NCBI RefSeq assembly: GCF_002754375.1
Contig: NZ_PEFF01000001.1
Span: 5,287,501 to 5,351,500, forward strand
DNA from: Variovorax sp. 54
Lineage (GTDB): Bacteria; Pseudomonadota; Gammaproteobacteria; Burkholderiales; Burkholderiaceae_C
Length of the DNA stretch: 64,000 nt
Direction: 5' to 3'
Notes under the pieces: generated by a model
Told to the model about the DNA's origin: nothing
What the model saw: the letters and a program-made list of their open reading frames with translations, nothing else
The model's database searches: none
Shown here: piece by piece, positions 51,057 to 59,550 of the stretch
Layout of the letters: each line of letters opens with the position of its first letter
How positions within the stretch are numbered: the first letter of the stretch is position 1
Translations under genes and position numbers: made by a program

Positions 51057-52018
51057 GCGCGGCCGTCGATCCCCGTCTGGTGGACGAGGCCGCCCAGTGG
51101 CTCGCGCGCATGCACGCGGGCCGCCTGTCCGAGGCCGATGCCCAGCGCTGGACGCAGTGGCGCGACCAGAGCCCCGAGCATCAGCGCGTGTGGCACAGCG
51201 CCGAGCAACTGAGCCGCAAGTTCGGCGCAGTGCCGCCGGGCGTGGGCATGCCGGTGCTCGACCGGCGCCGCGGGCTGACGAACCGGCGCGCGCTGCTGCG
51301 CACCGTGGCCGTGCTGCTGGCTGCGCCGTCCGCCGCCTGGGTCGGCTACCGCGCCGTCCCCTGGCCGTCGCTCGGGGCCGAGTACCGCACGGCGACGGGC
51401 GAGCGGCGCACCATCGAGCTGGCCGACCGCAGCCGCACCACGCTGAACACGGCGACGGCCATCGACGTGATGTTCGACGCCACGCAGCGGCTGGTGCGAC
51501 AGCGCAGCGGCGAAATCCTTGTCGAAACGGCTCCCGACACGAACCCCGGAATTCCTCGACCGTTCCTGGTCGAGACACCGCAAGGCCGGCTGCGTGCATT
51601 GGGCACGCGCTTCATCGTGCGCATCGACGAAGGAGGGCACAACCGCCTCACGGTGCTGGCTGGTGCGGTGGAAGTAAGCCCTGTGCGCGCGACCGGCTCG
51701 CCGGTGGTCGTGCCCGCCGGACGACAGATGCGCTTCACCGCCGAAGCAACGGGCCCTGTCACATCGGCTGCGAGCGGCGCCGAAGCCTGGACGCAGGGCG
51801 TGCTCTACGCCGAAGAGATGCGCCTGGCCGACGTGCTCTCCGAAATCGGCCGCTACCGCAGCGGCGTGCTGCGCTGCGACCCCGCGGTGGCCGACCTGCG
51901 CGTGTCGGGCGCGTTCCAGCTCGAAGACACCGACCGCGTGCTCGCAGTCCTCGCGCAGACCTTGCCCGTGCGCCTCGATGCACGCACGCGCTACTGGGTG
52001 ACGGTGACGGTCCGGTGA
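51053..52018 (+). CDS. FecR-like anti-sigma / sigma regulator (module 4)
   Basis: A 321-aa FecR homolog. A GTG start overlapping the sigma stop (GTGA) was chosen; another in-frame GTG lies 10 codons upstream inside the sigma gene. The sigma-binding segment is AAQWLARMHAGRLSEADAQR, Arg78-Arg79 precede a hydrophobic stretch (81-98), then the FecR domain (TGERRTIELADRSRTTLN), then the C-terminal region (LADVLSEIGRYRSGVLRC, SGAFQLEDTD). It ends RYWVTVTVR, close to FecR 1 and 2. The receptor gene starts 131 bp downstream. Confidence 0.9.
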   Translation: MSAAVDPRLVDEAAQWLARMHAGRLSEADAQRWTQWRDQSPEHQRVWHSAEQLSRKFGAVPPGVGMPVLDRRRGLTNRRALLRTVAVLLAAPSAAWVGYRAVPWPSLGAEYRTATGERRTIELADRSRTTLNTATAIDVMFDATQRLVRQRSGEILVETAPDTNPGIPRPFLVETPQGRLRALGTRFIVRIDEGGHNRLTVLAGAVEVSPVRATGSPVVVPAGRQMRFTAEATGPVTSAASGAEAWTQGVLYAEEMRLADVLSEIGRYRSGVLRCDPAVADLRVSGAFQLEDTDRVLAVLAQTLPVRLDARTRYWVTVTVR

Positions 52019-52044
52019 TTCCCGGCTGCCTCGCGCAGCGCCCT

Positions 52045-52086
52045 GAAAAATTTCTTGCCCATGCGTGTCCGGTTTTCGCGTCTCGC
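52045..52086 (+). promoter_or_regulatory. Possible ECF-sigma promoter of receptor 4
   Basis: GAAAAATTTC at 52045-52054 and TTCGCGTCTCG at 52075-52085, 20 bp apart. The second element is close to TTCGACATCTCG upstream of receptor 1. It lies in the gap between FecR 4 and receptor 4. The evidence is weak and needs promoter mapping. Confidence 0.28.
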
Positions 52087-52149
52087 CTGTCATGTCGGTT
52101 GAAAGCACACCTGCCATCCACATCCCGACACGCGACAAGGACACCCTTC

Positions 52150-54669
52150 ATGACCGACCGGCCTTCCGTTCTCCCCACCTCCCGCGACGCCGCGCATCGC
52201 CCGCGCCTCGCCGTGCGCGCCGTGCAACGTGCGCTGTGCGCCCTGGGCCTGGCCACCGTCGGGCTGGCCGCGTTGCCGGCCCATGCGGCCGATGCCGTGG
52301 CGGCTCCGGCGCGCAAGGCCTACCGCGTGCCGGCCGGTCCGCTCGGGCCGGCGCTGCTGAGCTTCGCGGGGCAGGGCGGTTTCAATCTCAGCTTCGGCCT
52401 GGCCCGCACGCGCGGGCTGAGCACGCCGGGCCTGACCGGCGAGTTCTCCGCCGAAGAAGGGCTCGGCCGGCTGCTGGAAGGCAGCGGCTTGCGCGCACGG
52501 CGGCTGACCAGCGGCGACTTCACGCTGGATGCGACGCCGGTCCCCGTCGCCGCCACGTCGGCCGTTGAATCCGCACCGGCTGCCGACGCGCTGCCTGCCG
52601 TCACCGTGACCGCGCGCACGCAGAGCAACCTCATGGCGCCGACGCGGCAGGTCACGGTGCTCGAGCGCGAAGAGCTCGACAGCTTGCGGCAAGGCTCCGA
52701 CAGCGTCGCCACGCTGCTGAGCAAGGTCGTGCCCGGCATGGCCGATTCGAGCCACACCATCACCGACTTCGGCCAGACCCTGCGCGGACGCAACATGCTC
52801 GTGCTGGTCGACGGCATTCCGCTCAACACCAACCGCGATTCGTCGCGCAACCTGGCCAACATCAACCCCGCCGACGTCGAGCAGATCGAAGTGCTGCGCG
52901 GCAGCAGCGCCATCTACGGCAGCGGCGCGGCCGGCGGCATCGTGTCGATCCGCACGCGCCAGCCCAGCGGCGAGGCGCGCGCAGAGACCACCGTCACCGG
53001 CGTGCTGCCGCTGTCGCGACCGGGCGGGGCGGGGCTCGGCGCCGAGGTGCAGCACTACCTCTCGGGCGGCGGCGAGGTCTTCGACTATGCGGTGAGCCTG
53101 GGCGCGCGGCGCGTGGGCGGCTCGTACGACGCACGCGGCGACCGCATTGCGCCCGAGCCCAGCCAGGGCGACCTGTTCGACTCGAACATCTACAACGCCT
53201 CGGCGAAGATCGGCTACCGCATCGACGCCGACCAGCGGCTGCAGCTGTCGGCGAGCCACTACGATGCCAAGCAGGACACCGACTACGCCTCCGACCCGTC
53301 GGTGGCCAAGCTGCCCGCGAGCAGCGTCGCGGCGCGCCCGCTCAAGGGCCTGCAGCTCGACAAGCAGAACCGCGTGACCAACAGCCTGCTCGGCCTGGAC
53401 TACACGAACCGCGACATCGCCGGCAGCACGCTGGCCGCGCAGCTGTACTACCGCGACTTCTTCACCCGCTTCGCGCCCTTCGATGCGCGCGGTGTCGTGG
53501 CCCGCGGCTCGAGCGTCGACCAGGTGATGCAGAACTCGCGCGTGTACGGCGGCCGGCTGACGGTCAAGACGCCCTTCGGTGCCGACAAGAAAACGCAGCT
53601 CACCTGGGGCGCCGACTTCAACCAGGAGCGCACCGACATGCCGCTGGACGTGTTCGACCCGAAGCTCTACGACGCCAGCCGCGGCCTGAGCTTCCAGCGC
53701 ACCGGCACGCTGATCTTCATGCCGCCGATCACCACGCGCAGCCTGGGCGCCTTCGGCCAGCTGCAGCACCGCTTCAACGACCAGTGGTCGGTCGAGGGCG
53801 GGGCACGTTACGACAAGGCCAGCGCGCGTTTCGACAGCTTCACGCCGCTGTCGCAGCTGCGCGCGCGCAATCCCGCGCAGGTGACGGGCGGCACGGTGGA
53901 CTACGGTGCCTGGACCTACAACGCCGGCGTGGTGTTCAACCCCAGCAAGCAGCACGACATCTACGCCTCGTACAGCCAGGGCTTCGAGCTGCCCGACATC
54001 GGCCTGCAGGTGCGCAACGCGACCCCGAGCTTCAACATCCGCAGCTCCGACCTGCAGCCGGTGAAGACCGACACGCTGGAGCTGGGCTGGCGCGGCCGCT
54101 TCGACAACGCGGTGGCCAACCTCAGCGTGTTCCAGTCGCAATCGGCGCTGGGCGCGGTGCAGAGCTCGTTCAACGGCCTGGTCATGACGCGCACCAAGGA
54201 GCGCATTCACGGCATCGAAGGCGCCTTCGACTACGCCGGCAGCGGCGATCGCTGGGGCGCGGGCGGCTCCTTCACCTGGATGAAGGGCCGCGAGCTGCCG
54301 CAGGGCGGCACGCGCTACCAGGACATGTGGGGCTACCGCATCCCGCCGCTCAAGCTGACCGCGTATGTGGAGTACAAGCCCAGCGCGCGCTGGAGCCACC
54401 GGCTGCAGGCTGTGTCGTACGGCTCGAAGGACTACCGGCTCGACGGCGTGAACAGCTTCGGGCGCCGCGAGGTCAGCGGCTACACCACGGTCGACCTCAT
54501 CAGCCGCTTCAAGATCGACGAGAAGAACAACGTCGTCATCGGCGTGGAGAACCTGTTCAACCGCCGCTACTTCCCGCTGTACAGCCAGCTGCTGCGCAAC
54601 AGCAACAACACGAGCCGGCTGCCGGCCGCGGGCGCGGTGCTCAAGGTGAGCTACTCGCATCGTTGGTAG
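52150..54669 (+). CDS. TonB-dependent siderophore receptor with STN domain, IutA/RhtA-like plug (module 4)
   Basis: An 839-aa transducer. It has a signal peptide (about 1-47, ending AHAAD), an STN domain (57-128: AYRVPAGPLGPALLSFAGQG, FSAEEGLGRLLEGSGL), and a plug with LRGRNMLVLVDGIPLNTNRD and VEQIEVLRGSSAIYGSGAAG, a pattern seen in aerobactin- and rhizobactin-type (hydroxamate) receptors. The C-terminus is KVSYSHRW. STN domains are unusual on this plug type as far as I know, so this may be a signalling variant. The start MTDRPSVLP fits the signal peptide; the frame is open far upstream inside FecR 4. Confidence 0.9.
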   Translation: MTDRPSVLPTSRDAAHRPRLAVRAVQRALCALGLATVGLAALPAHAADAVAAPARKAYRVPAGPLGPALLSFAGQGGFNLSFGLARTRGLSTPGLTGEFSAEEGLGRLLEGSGLRARRLTSGDFTLDATPVPVAATSAVESAPAADALPAVTVTARTQSNLMAPTRQVTVLEREELDSLRQGSDSVATLLSKVVPGMADSSHTITDFGQTLRGRNMLVLVDGIPLNTNRDSSRNLANINPADVEQIEVLRGSSAIYGSGAAGGIVSIRTRQPSGEARAETTVTGVLPLSRPGGAGLGAEVQHYLSGGGEVFDYAVSLGARRVGGSYDARGDRIAPEPSQGDLFDSNIYNASAKIGYRIDADQRLQLSASHYDAKQDTDYASDPSVAKLPASSVAARPLKGLQLDKQNRVTNSLLGLDYTNRDIAGSTLAAQLYYRDFFTRFAPFDARGVVARGSSVDQVMQNSRVYGGRLTVKTPFGADKKTQLTWGADFNQERTDMPLDVFDPKLYDASRGLSFQRTGTLIFMPPITTRSLGAFGQLQHRFNDQWSVEGGARYDKASARFDSFTPLSQLRARNPAQVTGGTVDYGAWTYNAGVVFNPSKQHDIYASYSQGFELPDIGLQVRNATPSFNIRSSDLQPVKTDTLELGWRGRFDNAVANLSVFQSQSALGAVQSSFNGLVMTRTKERIHGIEGAFDYAGSGDRWGAGGSFTWMKGRELPQGGTRYQDMWGYRIPPLKLTAYVEYKPSARWSHRLQAVSYGSKDYRLDGVNSFGRREVSGYTTVDLISRFKIDEKNNVVIGVENLFNRRYFPLYSQLLRNSNNTSRLPAAGAVLKVSYSHRW

Positions 54670-54737
54670 ATCGCGAGGGTCTGCCGCTACGGCGTGACGA
54701 GTTGATGCTTGGCAGTGGTGCCGATGCATGAGTTCTG

Positions 54738-54757
54738 CCGCATCCTGTGCGGTTTTC
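54738..54757 (+). terminator. Weak hairpin with T-run after receptor 4
   Basis: CCGCA (54738-54742), loop TCCTG, TGCGG (54748-54752), then TTTTC. The stem is only five base pairs, so termination would be inefficient. It lies 68 bp after the receptor stop and is the only candidate in this gap. Confidence 0.35.
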
Positions 54758-54794
54758 CCATGAGCTCGATGGCCAACCTTTGGGGGGGCCTCTA

Positions 54795-55110
54795 GGGGAA
54801 GGTCTGATCAAGAGCACGTTTCTTGCATGAAGGACTGACCCTTGCAAAGGAGCACGAGCGATGAGTCCGATCGGTTTTGCGGATGAGGAGCATGCGGGAA
54901 AGAGGAAGAAGACTCGTCAGGAAGTCTTCCTTGCGGAGGTGGAACTGGTGATGCCGTGGAAGACGCTGCCTAAAGTCATCGAGCCCCACTATCCAGTGGC
55001 AGGCCGAGGCCGTCGCCCCTACCTGCTGCAAGCGCATGCCGCGCGTGCACCCGATGCAGAACTGGTTCGCCCTGAGCGGCCCGGCGATGGAATAAGCGCT
55101 GTAGCGATTT
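54795..55110 (+). mobile_element. Decayed IS5-family insertion sequence, left part only
   Basis: A candidate left terminal end, GGGGAAGGTCTGATCAAG (54795-54812), is followed by a ribosome site and the first third of an IS5-type transposase. The rest of the element, including the DDE catalytic core and the right end, is not present before the PBP2 gene at 55270. The sequence from 55105 to 55269 carries no gene that I can support. Confidence 0.7.
54861..55104 (+). pseudogene. IS5-family transposase, N-terminal remnant with frameshift and stop
   Basis: From the ATG at 54861 the reading gives MSPIGFADEEHAGKRKKTRQ, then EVFLAEVELVMPWKTLPKVI and EPHYPVAGRGRRPYLL, which matches the start of IS5-type transposases. 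Near 55030 the phase shifts by one base. The continuing match is in another frame (MPRVHPMQNWFALSGPAME from 55036), then a TAA at 55093 and a TAG at 55102. No catalytic Asp-Asp-Glu residues remain, so it is inactive. AAAGGAGC precedes the original start. Confidence 0.8.
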
Positions 55111-55269
55111 GCTCGTTGGATTCCACCGATTTTCGACCTGGATTTCCATTGACTACGGTGGCCCTCTCGCACCCACATGAAAAGACTCGAAGTCGTCGCG
55201 GAACCTTCGAGTGACGTGGGCCTCCTATCGGGCTTCTCCGCCTCTTCTGTCCCCCATCCCTTTTCCTAG

Positions 55270-57246
55270 ATGAATGAAATCCGCAATGCCGCCGCCGAGC
55301 TCGCTCTTTTTCGCCGCCGTGTGGTGGTGGTCGGCTGCGCGGTCCTGTTCGGATTCGGACTGATCGGCGCGCGGCTGGTCTTCCTGCAGGTGGTGCGCCA
55401 CGACGAGCTGTCGGTGCGGGCCGAGAGCAACCGCACGGCGATCGTTCCGGTGGTGCCCAACCGCGGGCAGATCCTGGACCGCAACGGCGTGGTGCTGGCG
55501 TCCAACTACGCCGCCTATACGCTGGAGATCACGCCGTCGAAGGTGGGCGACCTCGATGCCGTCATCGACGAACTGGGCGGGCTGGTCGACGTGACGCCCA
55601 GGGACCGTCGTCGCTTCCAGCGCCTGCGCGAAGATTCGCGCAGCTTCGACTCCGTTCCCATCCGCAGCCGCCTGAGCGATGAAGAGGTGGCCCGCTTTGC
55701 GGCGCAGCGCTACCGCTTCCCCGGTGTGGAAATCAAGGCGCGGCTGTTTCGCACCTATCCGCATGGCGAGGTGGGCGCGCACGTGATCGGCTACATCGGC
55801 CGCATCAACCAGCGCGAGAAAACCGCGATGGACGATTGGGAAGAAGACGAGCGCGCCAACTACCGGGGCACCGACTACATCGGCAAGGTCGGCATCGAGC
55901 AGCGCTACGAAGCGGCGCTGCATGGCCAGACCGGCGTGGAGCAGATGGAAACCTCGGCAGGCGGGCACGCGGTCCGCCGCCTGGCCCGTCATCCGGCCAC
56001 GCCCGGCCAGACGGTGGTGCTGTCGATCGACATCAAGCTGCAGAAGCTGGTGGAAGACATGTTCGGCGAGCGCCGGGGCGCGCTGGTCGCCATCGACCCG
56101 AAGACCGGCGAGGTGCTGGCCTTCGTGAGCAAGCCCACCTTCGACCCCAACCTGTTCGTCGAGGGCATCGACACCGAAAGCTGGAAGGCGTTGACCGAGT
56201 CGCCCGACAACCCGCTGCTGAACCGCGCGCTGCGCGGCACCTATCCGCCCGGCTCCATCTACAAGCCCTTCATGGCGATGGCGGCGTTGCAGACCGGAAA
56301 GCGCACGGCCGACAAGGTGGAGAACGATCCGGGTTTCTACAACTTCGGCGGGCGCATGTTCCGCAGCCATCGGGGCGGACTGGGCGGCGTCGACATGCAC
56401 CGCGCCATCCAGCTGTCGAGCAACACGTATTTCTATTCGCTGGCCAACGAGATGGGCGTCGACCTGATCCACGACTTCATGGCACCCCTGGGCTTCGGAC
56501 AGCTCACCGGCATCGACCTGCAGGGCGAGTCGCGCGGCGTGCTGCCGAGCAAGGCCTGGAAGCGCGCGGCCTACCGGCGCGCCGACATGAAGACCTGGCA
56601 CCCGGGCGAGACGATTTCACTGGGCATCGGGCAGGGCTACAACAACTTCACGATGCTGCAGATGGCCTCGGCCAATGCCACGTTGGCGAACGGTGGCGTG
56701 CGCTACCAGCCGCACCTGGTGCGAGAGATCCGCGACACGGTGACCGGAAAAGTGGTGCGGCAGGTTCAACCCCCGGCCCAGGACCTGGGCTATGCGCGCA
56801 AGCACGTCGACGTGGTGCGCGACGCGATGGTGGCCGTAACGAAGGGCGGCACCGGCACGCGCGTGTTTGCCGGCGCCGCCTACACCTCGGGCGGCAAGAC
56901 GGGCACCGCACAGGCGGTGAGCCTGGGGCCGAAGGCGCGTGCGAGCGGCAAGGCACTGGATGCGCGCCAGCGCGATCACGCGCTGTACATGGCATTTGCC
57001 CCGGCCAAAGACCCGAGCATCTCGGTGGCGGCGATCGTCGAGAACGCGGGCTTCGGCGCGGCGCATGCGGCGCCGATCGTGCGGCGGGTGTTCGACTACT
57101 GGATTGCGGACCAGTACCCGAACGATGCGGACATGGCCGCGGTCCAGGTGGGGAAGGCCGGGGCGCCCATCGGCAAGCCGTTGGTGGCGAGTGAGGTGTT
57201 GATGCTGGAGGAGGATGCGGCGGCTGGTGAAGCTTCGGTGCTTTGA
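55270..57246 (+). CDS. mrdA: Penicillin-binding protein 2 (class B transpeptidase)
   Basis: A 658-aa class B PBP that cross-links peptidoglycan during cell elongation. It has a cytoplasmic N-terminus, a membrane anchor (18-39), a dimerisation/pedestal region with NRGQILDRNG (64-73), and a transpeptidase domain with Ser329 in SIYK (329-332), SSN (383-385) and KTG (543-545). All catalytic motifs are intact. PBP2 genes usually sit in an mre-mrdA-rodA cluster; here neither mre nor rodA is beside it, and an IS relic lies directly upstream. It may be a second, specialised copy. It converges on the amidohydrolase gene (14-bp gap). Confidence 0.92.
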   Translation: MNEIRNAAAELALFRRRVVVVGCAVLFGFGLIGARLVFLQVVRHDELSVRAESNRTAIVPVVPNRGQILDRNGVVLASNYAAYTLEITPSKVGDLDAVIDELGGLVDVTPRDRRRFQRLREDSRSFDSVPIRSRLSDEEVARFAAQRYRFPGVEIKARLFRTYPHGEVGAHVIGYIGRINQREKTAMDDWEEDERANYRGTDYIGKVGIEQRYEAALHGQTGVEQMETSAGGHAVRRLARHPATPGQTVVLSIDIKLQKLVEDMFGERRGALVAIDPKTGEVLAFVSKPTFDPNLFVEGIDTESWKALTESPDNPLLNRALRGTYPPGSIYKPFMAMAALQTGKRTADKVENDPGFYNFGGRMFRSHRGGLGGVDMHRAIQLSSNTYFYSLANEMGVDLIHDFMAPLGFGQLTGIDLQGESRGVLPSKAWKRAAYRRADMKTWHPGETISLGIGQGYNNFTMLQMASANATLANGGVRYQPHLVREIRDTVTGKVVRQVQPPAQDLGYARKHVDVVRDAMVAVTKGGTGTRVFAGAAYTSGGKTGTAQAVSLGPKARASGKALDARQRDHALYMAFAPAKDPSISVAAIVENAGFGAAHAAPIVRRVFDYWIADQYPNDADMAAVQVGKAGAPIGKPLVASEVLMLEEDAAAGEASVL

Positions 57247-57260
57247 GAGGTCGTGGCGCC

Positions 57261-58727
57261 TCAGGGCTTCAGGGCTTCGCTCGCCGCAGCGCGAATCCGG
57301 TCCGCCGATTGCCGCGCGCGCCGCATGATGCCGCGCGTATCGTAGGCCAGCAGCCGCCCGTTGCGCTTCACGATCCGCCCGTCGACCATCACGGTGTCGA
57401 CGTTGGCGGCGCTGCCGCTTTGCACGATGGCGGTCTCGGGGTCTCCGACCGGGCCCATGTTCAGGTCCTGCGTGCGCACCAGGATGAGGTCGGCGCGCTT
57501 GCCTTCGGTGATCGAGCCGGTGACGTCGCCCAGCCCCATGGCGATGGCGCCGTTGAGGGTCGCCATCTCGATCGCCTCGGGCACGCCGATCGCCTTCGAC
57601 TGCGCGCTGGGCGTGCCGGCCCACGGCACGCCCAGGTTCCAGGTGAAGCGCATGGCCTCGAACATGTCCGGCGGTGCGATGGAGGTCGCATCGCTCGACA
57701 ACGAAATGGTCAAGCCCGCGCTGCGCATCGCGAAGAGCGCGGCGCGCGCATCGCCGGTGCTGCTGAGCCGAAGTTCGGAGTGCGTGGCAAAGGACAGTGG
57801 CGTTTTCGTGCGTGCCATGGCCGCCAGGTCGGCCGTGCTGGCGGGCACGTAGTGCGCGAGCATGAAATCCGGGCCCAGGTAGCCGCGTCGTTCGTAGTCG
57901 ACGGCATCGACGTTGTTCGGGGCTTCCTGCGGCGCGTGGATCGCAACGGGCAATCCGCTGGCCTTGGCGGCCTTCATCTCTTCGTGGAACACGGCGTCGG
58001 TGCTCTGCTGCGGGCCGCGCAGGTTCAGCCCCAGGTGCACCAGCCCGTCGAACGGCGAACGCTCGCCGAACCACTCGCGCCGCACGCGGGCCAGGTCGTC
58101 GTAGCGGTTGAGTTCGTCGGCGGGCATCTTGTCGACGTGGCCGTAGGCGTAGCGGGCGCGCAGCAGCGCGTGTTGGTGTGCGCGCAGCTCGGCATCGGCA
58201 TGCGCCGGCGAGCGGGTGTTGTGCGACCAGTTGTGCACGGTGGTGGTGCCGCCGTTCGCCAGCTCGGCGCAGCCCAGCATCACGCTGTTGTAGAAGTCGT
58301 CGGGCGTGTACAGGGTCGAGGTCGCGTTCTTGGCGGGGTAGTACGAGAAGCCGCCGTCGCGCGCGGTGAAGCTGCGGCCGATGGCGCTCCACATGTGATA
58401 GTGCGAATTGACGAAGCCCGGCATGACGATCATGTCGGTCGCATCGATGATCTCCGTGCCAGCCGGTGCGCTCAGGCCGCGTCCGATCTTCTCGATCACG
58501 CCGTTGCGGACCCACACGTCGGCGCGCGGCAGCACGCCCTTGCTGCGGTCGACCGTGATGACCGCGCCATTGCGGATCAGGTAGCTGCCGCGGCGGATGC
58601 CTGTTGATGCCGGCGCGCGCGCAGTGCGGGCCGACACCGACGCCGAGCCGACGAGCGCTGGCGCACCGGTGGCGGCGACCATCAGCGCCCCTACAAAACG
58701 GGTGAAGTCTCTTTTGGTTGTGTGCAT
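57261..58727 (-). CDS. Exported metal-dependent amidohydrolase (TRZ/ATZ type)
   Basis: A 488-aa amidohydrolase-superfamily enzyme. The N-terminus MHTTKRDFTRF plus a hydrophobic stretch to about residue 28 looks like a signal sequence, possibly Tat-type although it has Lys-Arg rather than Arg-Arg. Metal ligands appear in order: NSHYHMW (His-x-His), VAIHAPQ, SFATHSELRLS and SLSSDATS (Asp). Relatives hydrolyse cyclic amides, amidines or ring amines (guanine, triazines, hydantoin-like compounds). It is the last gene of a five-gene minus-strand operon, 61 bp after the TauE-like gene. The substrate is not known. Confidence 0.87.
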   Translation of the reverse strand: MHTTKRDFTRFVGALMVAATGAPALVGSASVSARTARAPASTGIRRGSYLIRNGAVITVDRSKGVLPRADVWVRNGVIEKIGRGLSAPAGTEIIDATDMIVMPGFVNSHYHMWSAIGRSFTARDGGFSYYPAKNATSTLYTPDDFYNSVMLGCAELANGGTTTVHNWSHNTRSPAHADAELRAHQHALLRARYAYGHVDKMPADELNRYDDLARVRREWFGERSPFDGLVHLGLNLRGPQQSTDAVFHEEMKAAKASGLPVAIHAPQEAPNNVDAVDYERRGYLGPDFMLAHYVPASTADLAAMARTKTPLSFATHSELRLSSTGDARAALFAMRSAGLTISLSSDATSIAPPDMFEAMRFTWNLGVPWAGTPSAQSKAIGVPEAIEMATLNGAIAMGLGDVTGSITEGKRADLILVRTQDLNMGPVGDPETAIVQSGSAANVDTVMVDGRIVKRNGRLLAYDTRGIMRRARQSADRIRAAASEALKP

Positions 58728-58788
58728 GCCCAGACCCAGTAGTTGCCAGTGATTGAAGTGATGGAAAGAAGAGGAAGCGAAAGCCCGC

Positions 58789-59550
58789 TCAGTACGCCTT
58801 GAGAAGAAACGCCGCGGTCATCGCCAACCCCGTCAACACGACGAAGCCGCGCACCACCTCGGGCTTCAGTCGCCGTGCGAGCATGCCGCCGGCATAGCCA
58901 CCCACCGTGGCGCCCAGGGCCATCCACAGCGCGTAGGTCCAGACGATCGCACCACTGGCCGCGTAGATCGCCACGGCGATCAGCGTCAGGATCGCGGAGA
59001 CGAAGTTCTTGATGCCGTTCATGCGCCCCATGTCCGTGTGCCCCAGCGCGCCAAGCACGGCGAGCAGAAGGATGCCGAGGCCGCCGTTGAAGTAGCCGCC
59101 ATAGACAGCGACCGCGACGATGCCCAGGTCGGCGAGCCACCGGCCTCGCGGCTTGTGGCTGTCGGCGGTGGCGAGCCTACGGCGCACCAGGCCGGGTCCG
59201 ATCGCGAAGAGCAGCGTCGCGGCCAGCAGAAGCCACGGCACGATGCGGGCAAAGGCATGGTTCGAGGTCGACAGCAGCAGCGCCGCACCAGCTGCGCCGC
59301 CGAGCACCGAGAGCACACCCAACCGCAGGAGCGAAGGCGACATCGGGCCCGACAGTTCCTTGCGCAATGCCCAGGCACCGGCCAGGTAGCCCGGCAGCAG
59401 CGCGGCGGTCCCGGTGGCGTTGGCCGACACCAGCGGCACGCCGACCATCGCGAGCGCCGGCAGCGTGAGAAAACTGCCGCCGCCCGCCACGGCATTGAGC
59501 GCACCGGCCAGGGCCGCGGCGCCGCCGAGCAGCGCCCCGTCGAGCAGCAT
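58789..59550 (-). CDS. TauE/SafE-family membrane permease
   Basis: A 253-aa polytopic inner-membrane protein with about eight hydrophobic segments. The family signature is at the N-terminus (GALNAVAGGGSFLTLPAL), with the repeated half later (YGGYFNGGLGILLLAVL). TauE/SafE proteins move small organic or inorganic anions such as sulfite or sulfoacetate. It overlaps the MFS stop by one base (TGATG); a GTG one codon earlier is also possible. Within this operon it might export a small anion product; that is speculative. Confidence 0.88.
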   Translation of the reverse strand: MLLDGALLGGAAALAGALNAVAGGGSFLTLPALAMVGVPLVSANATGTAALLPGYLAGAWALRKELSGPMSPSLLRLGVLSVLGGAAGAALLLSTSNHAFARIVPWLLLAATLLFAIGPGLVRRRLATADSHKPRGRWLADLGIVAVAVYGGYFNGGLGILLLAVLGALGHTDMGRMNGIKNFVSAILTLIAVAIYAASGAIVWTYALWMALGATVGGYAGGMLARRLKPEVVRGFVVLTGLAMTAAFLLKAY

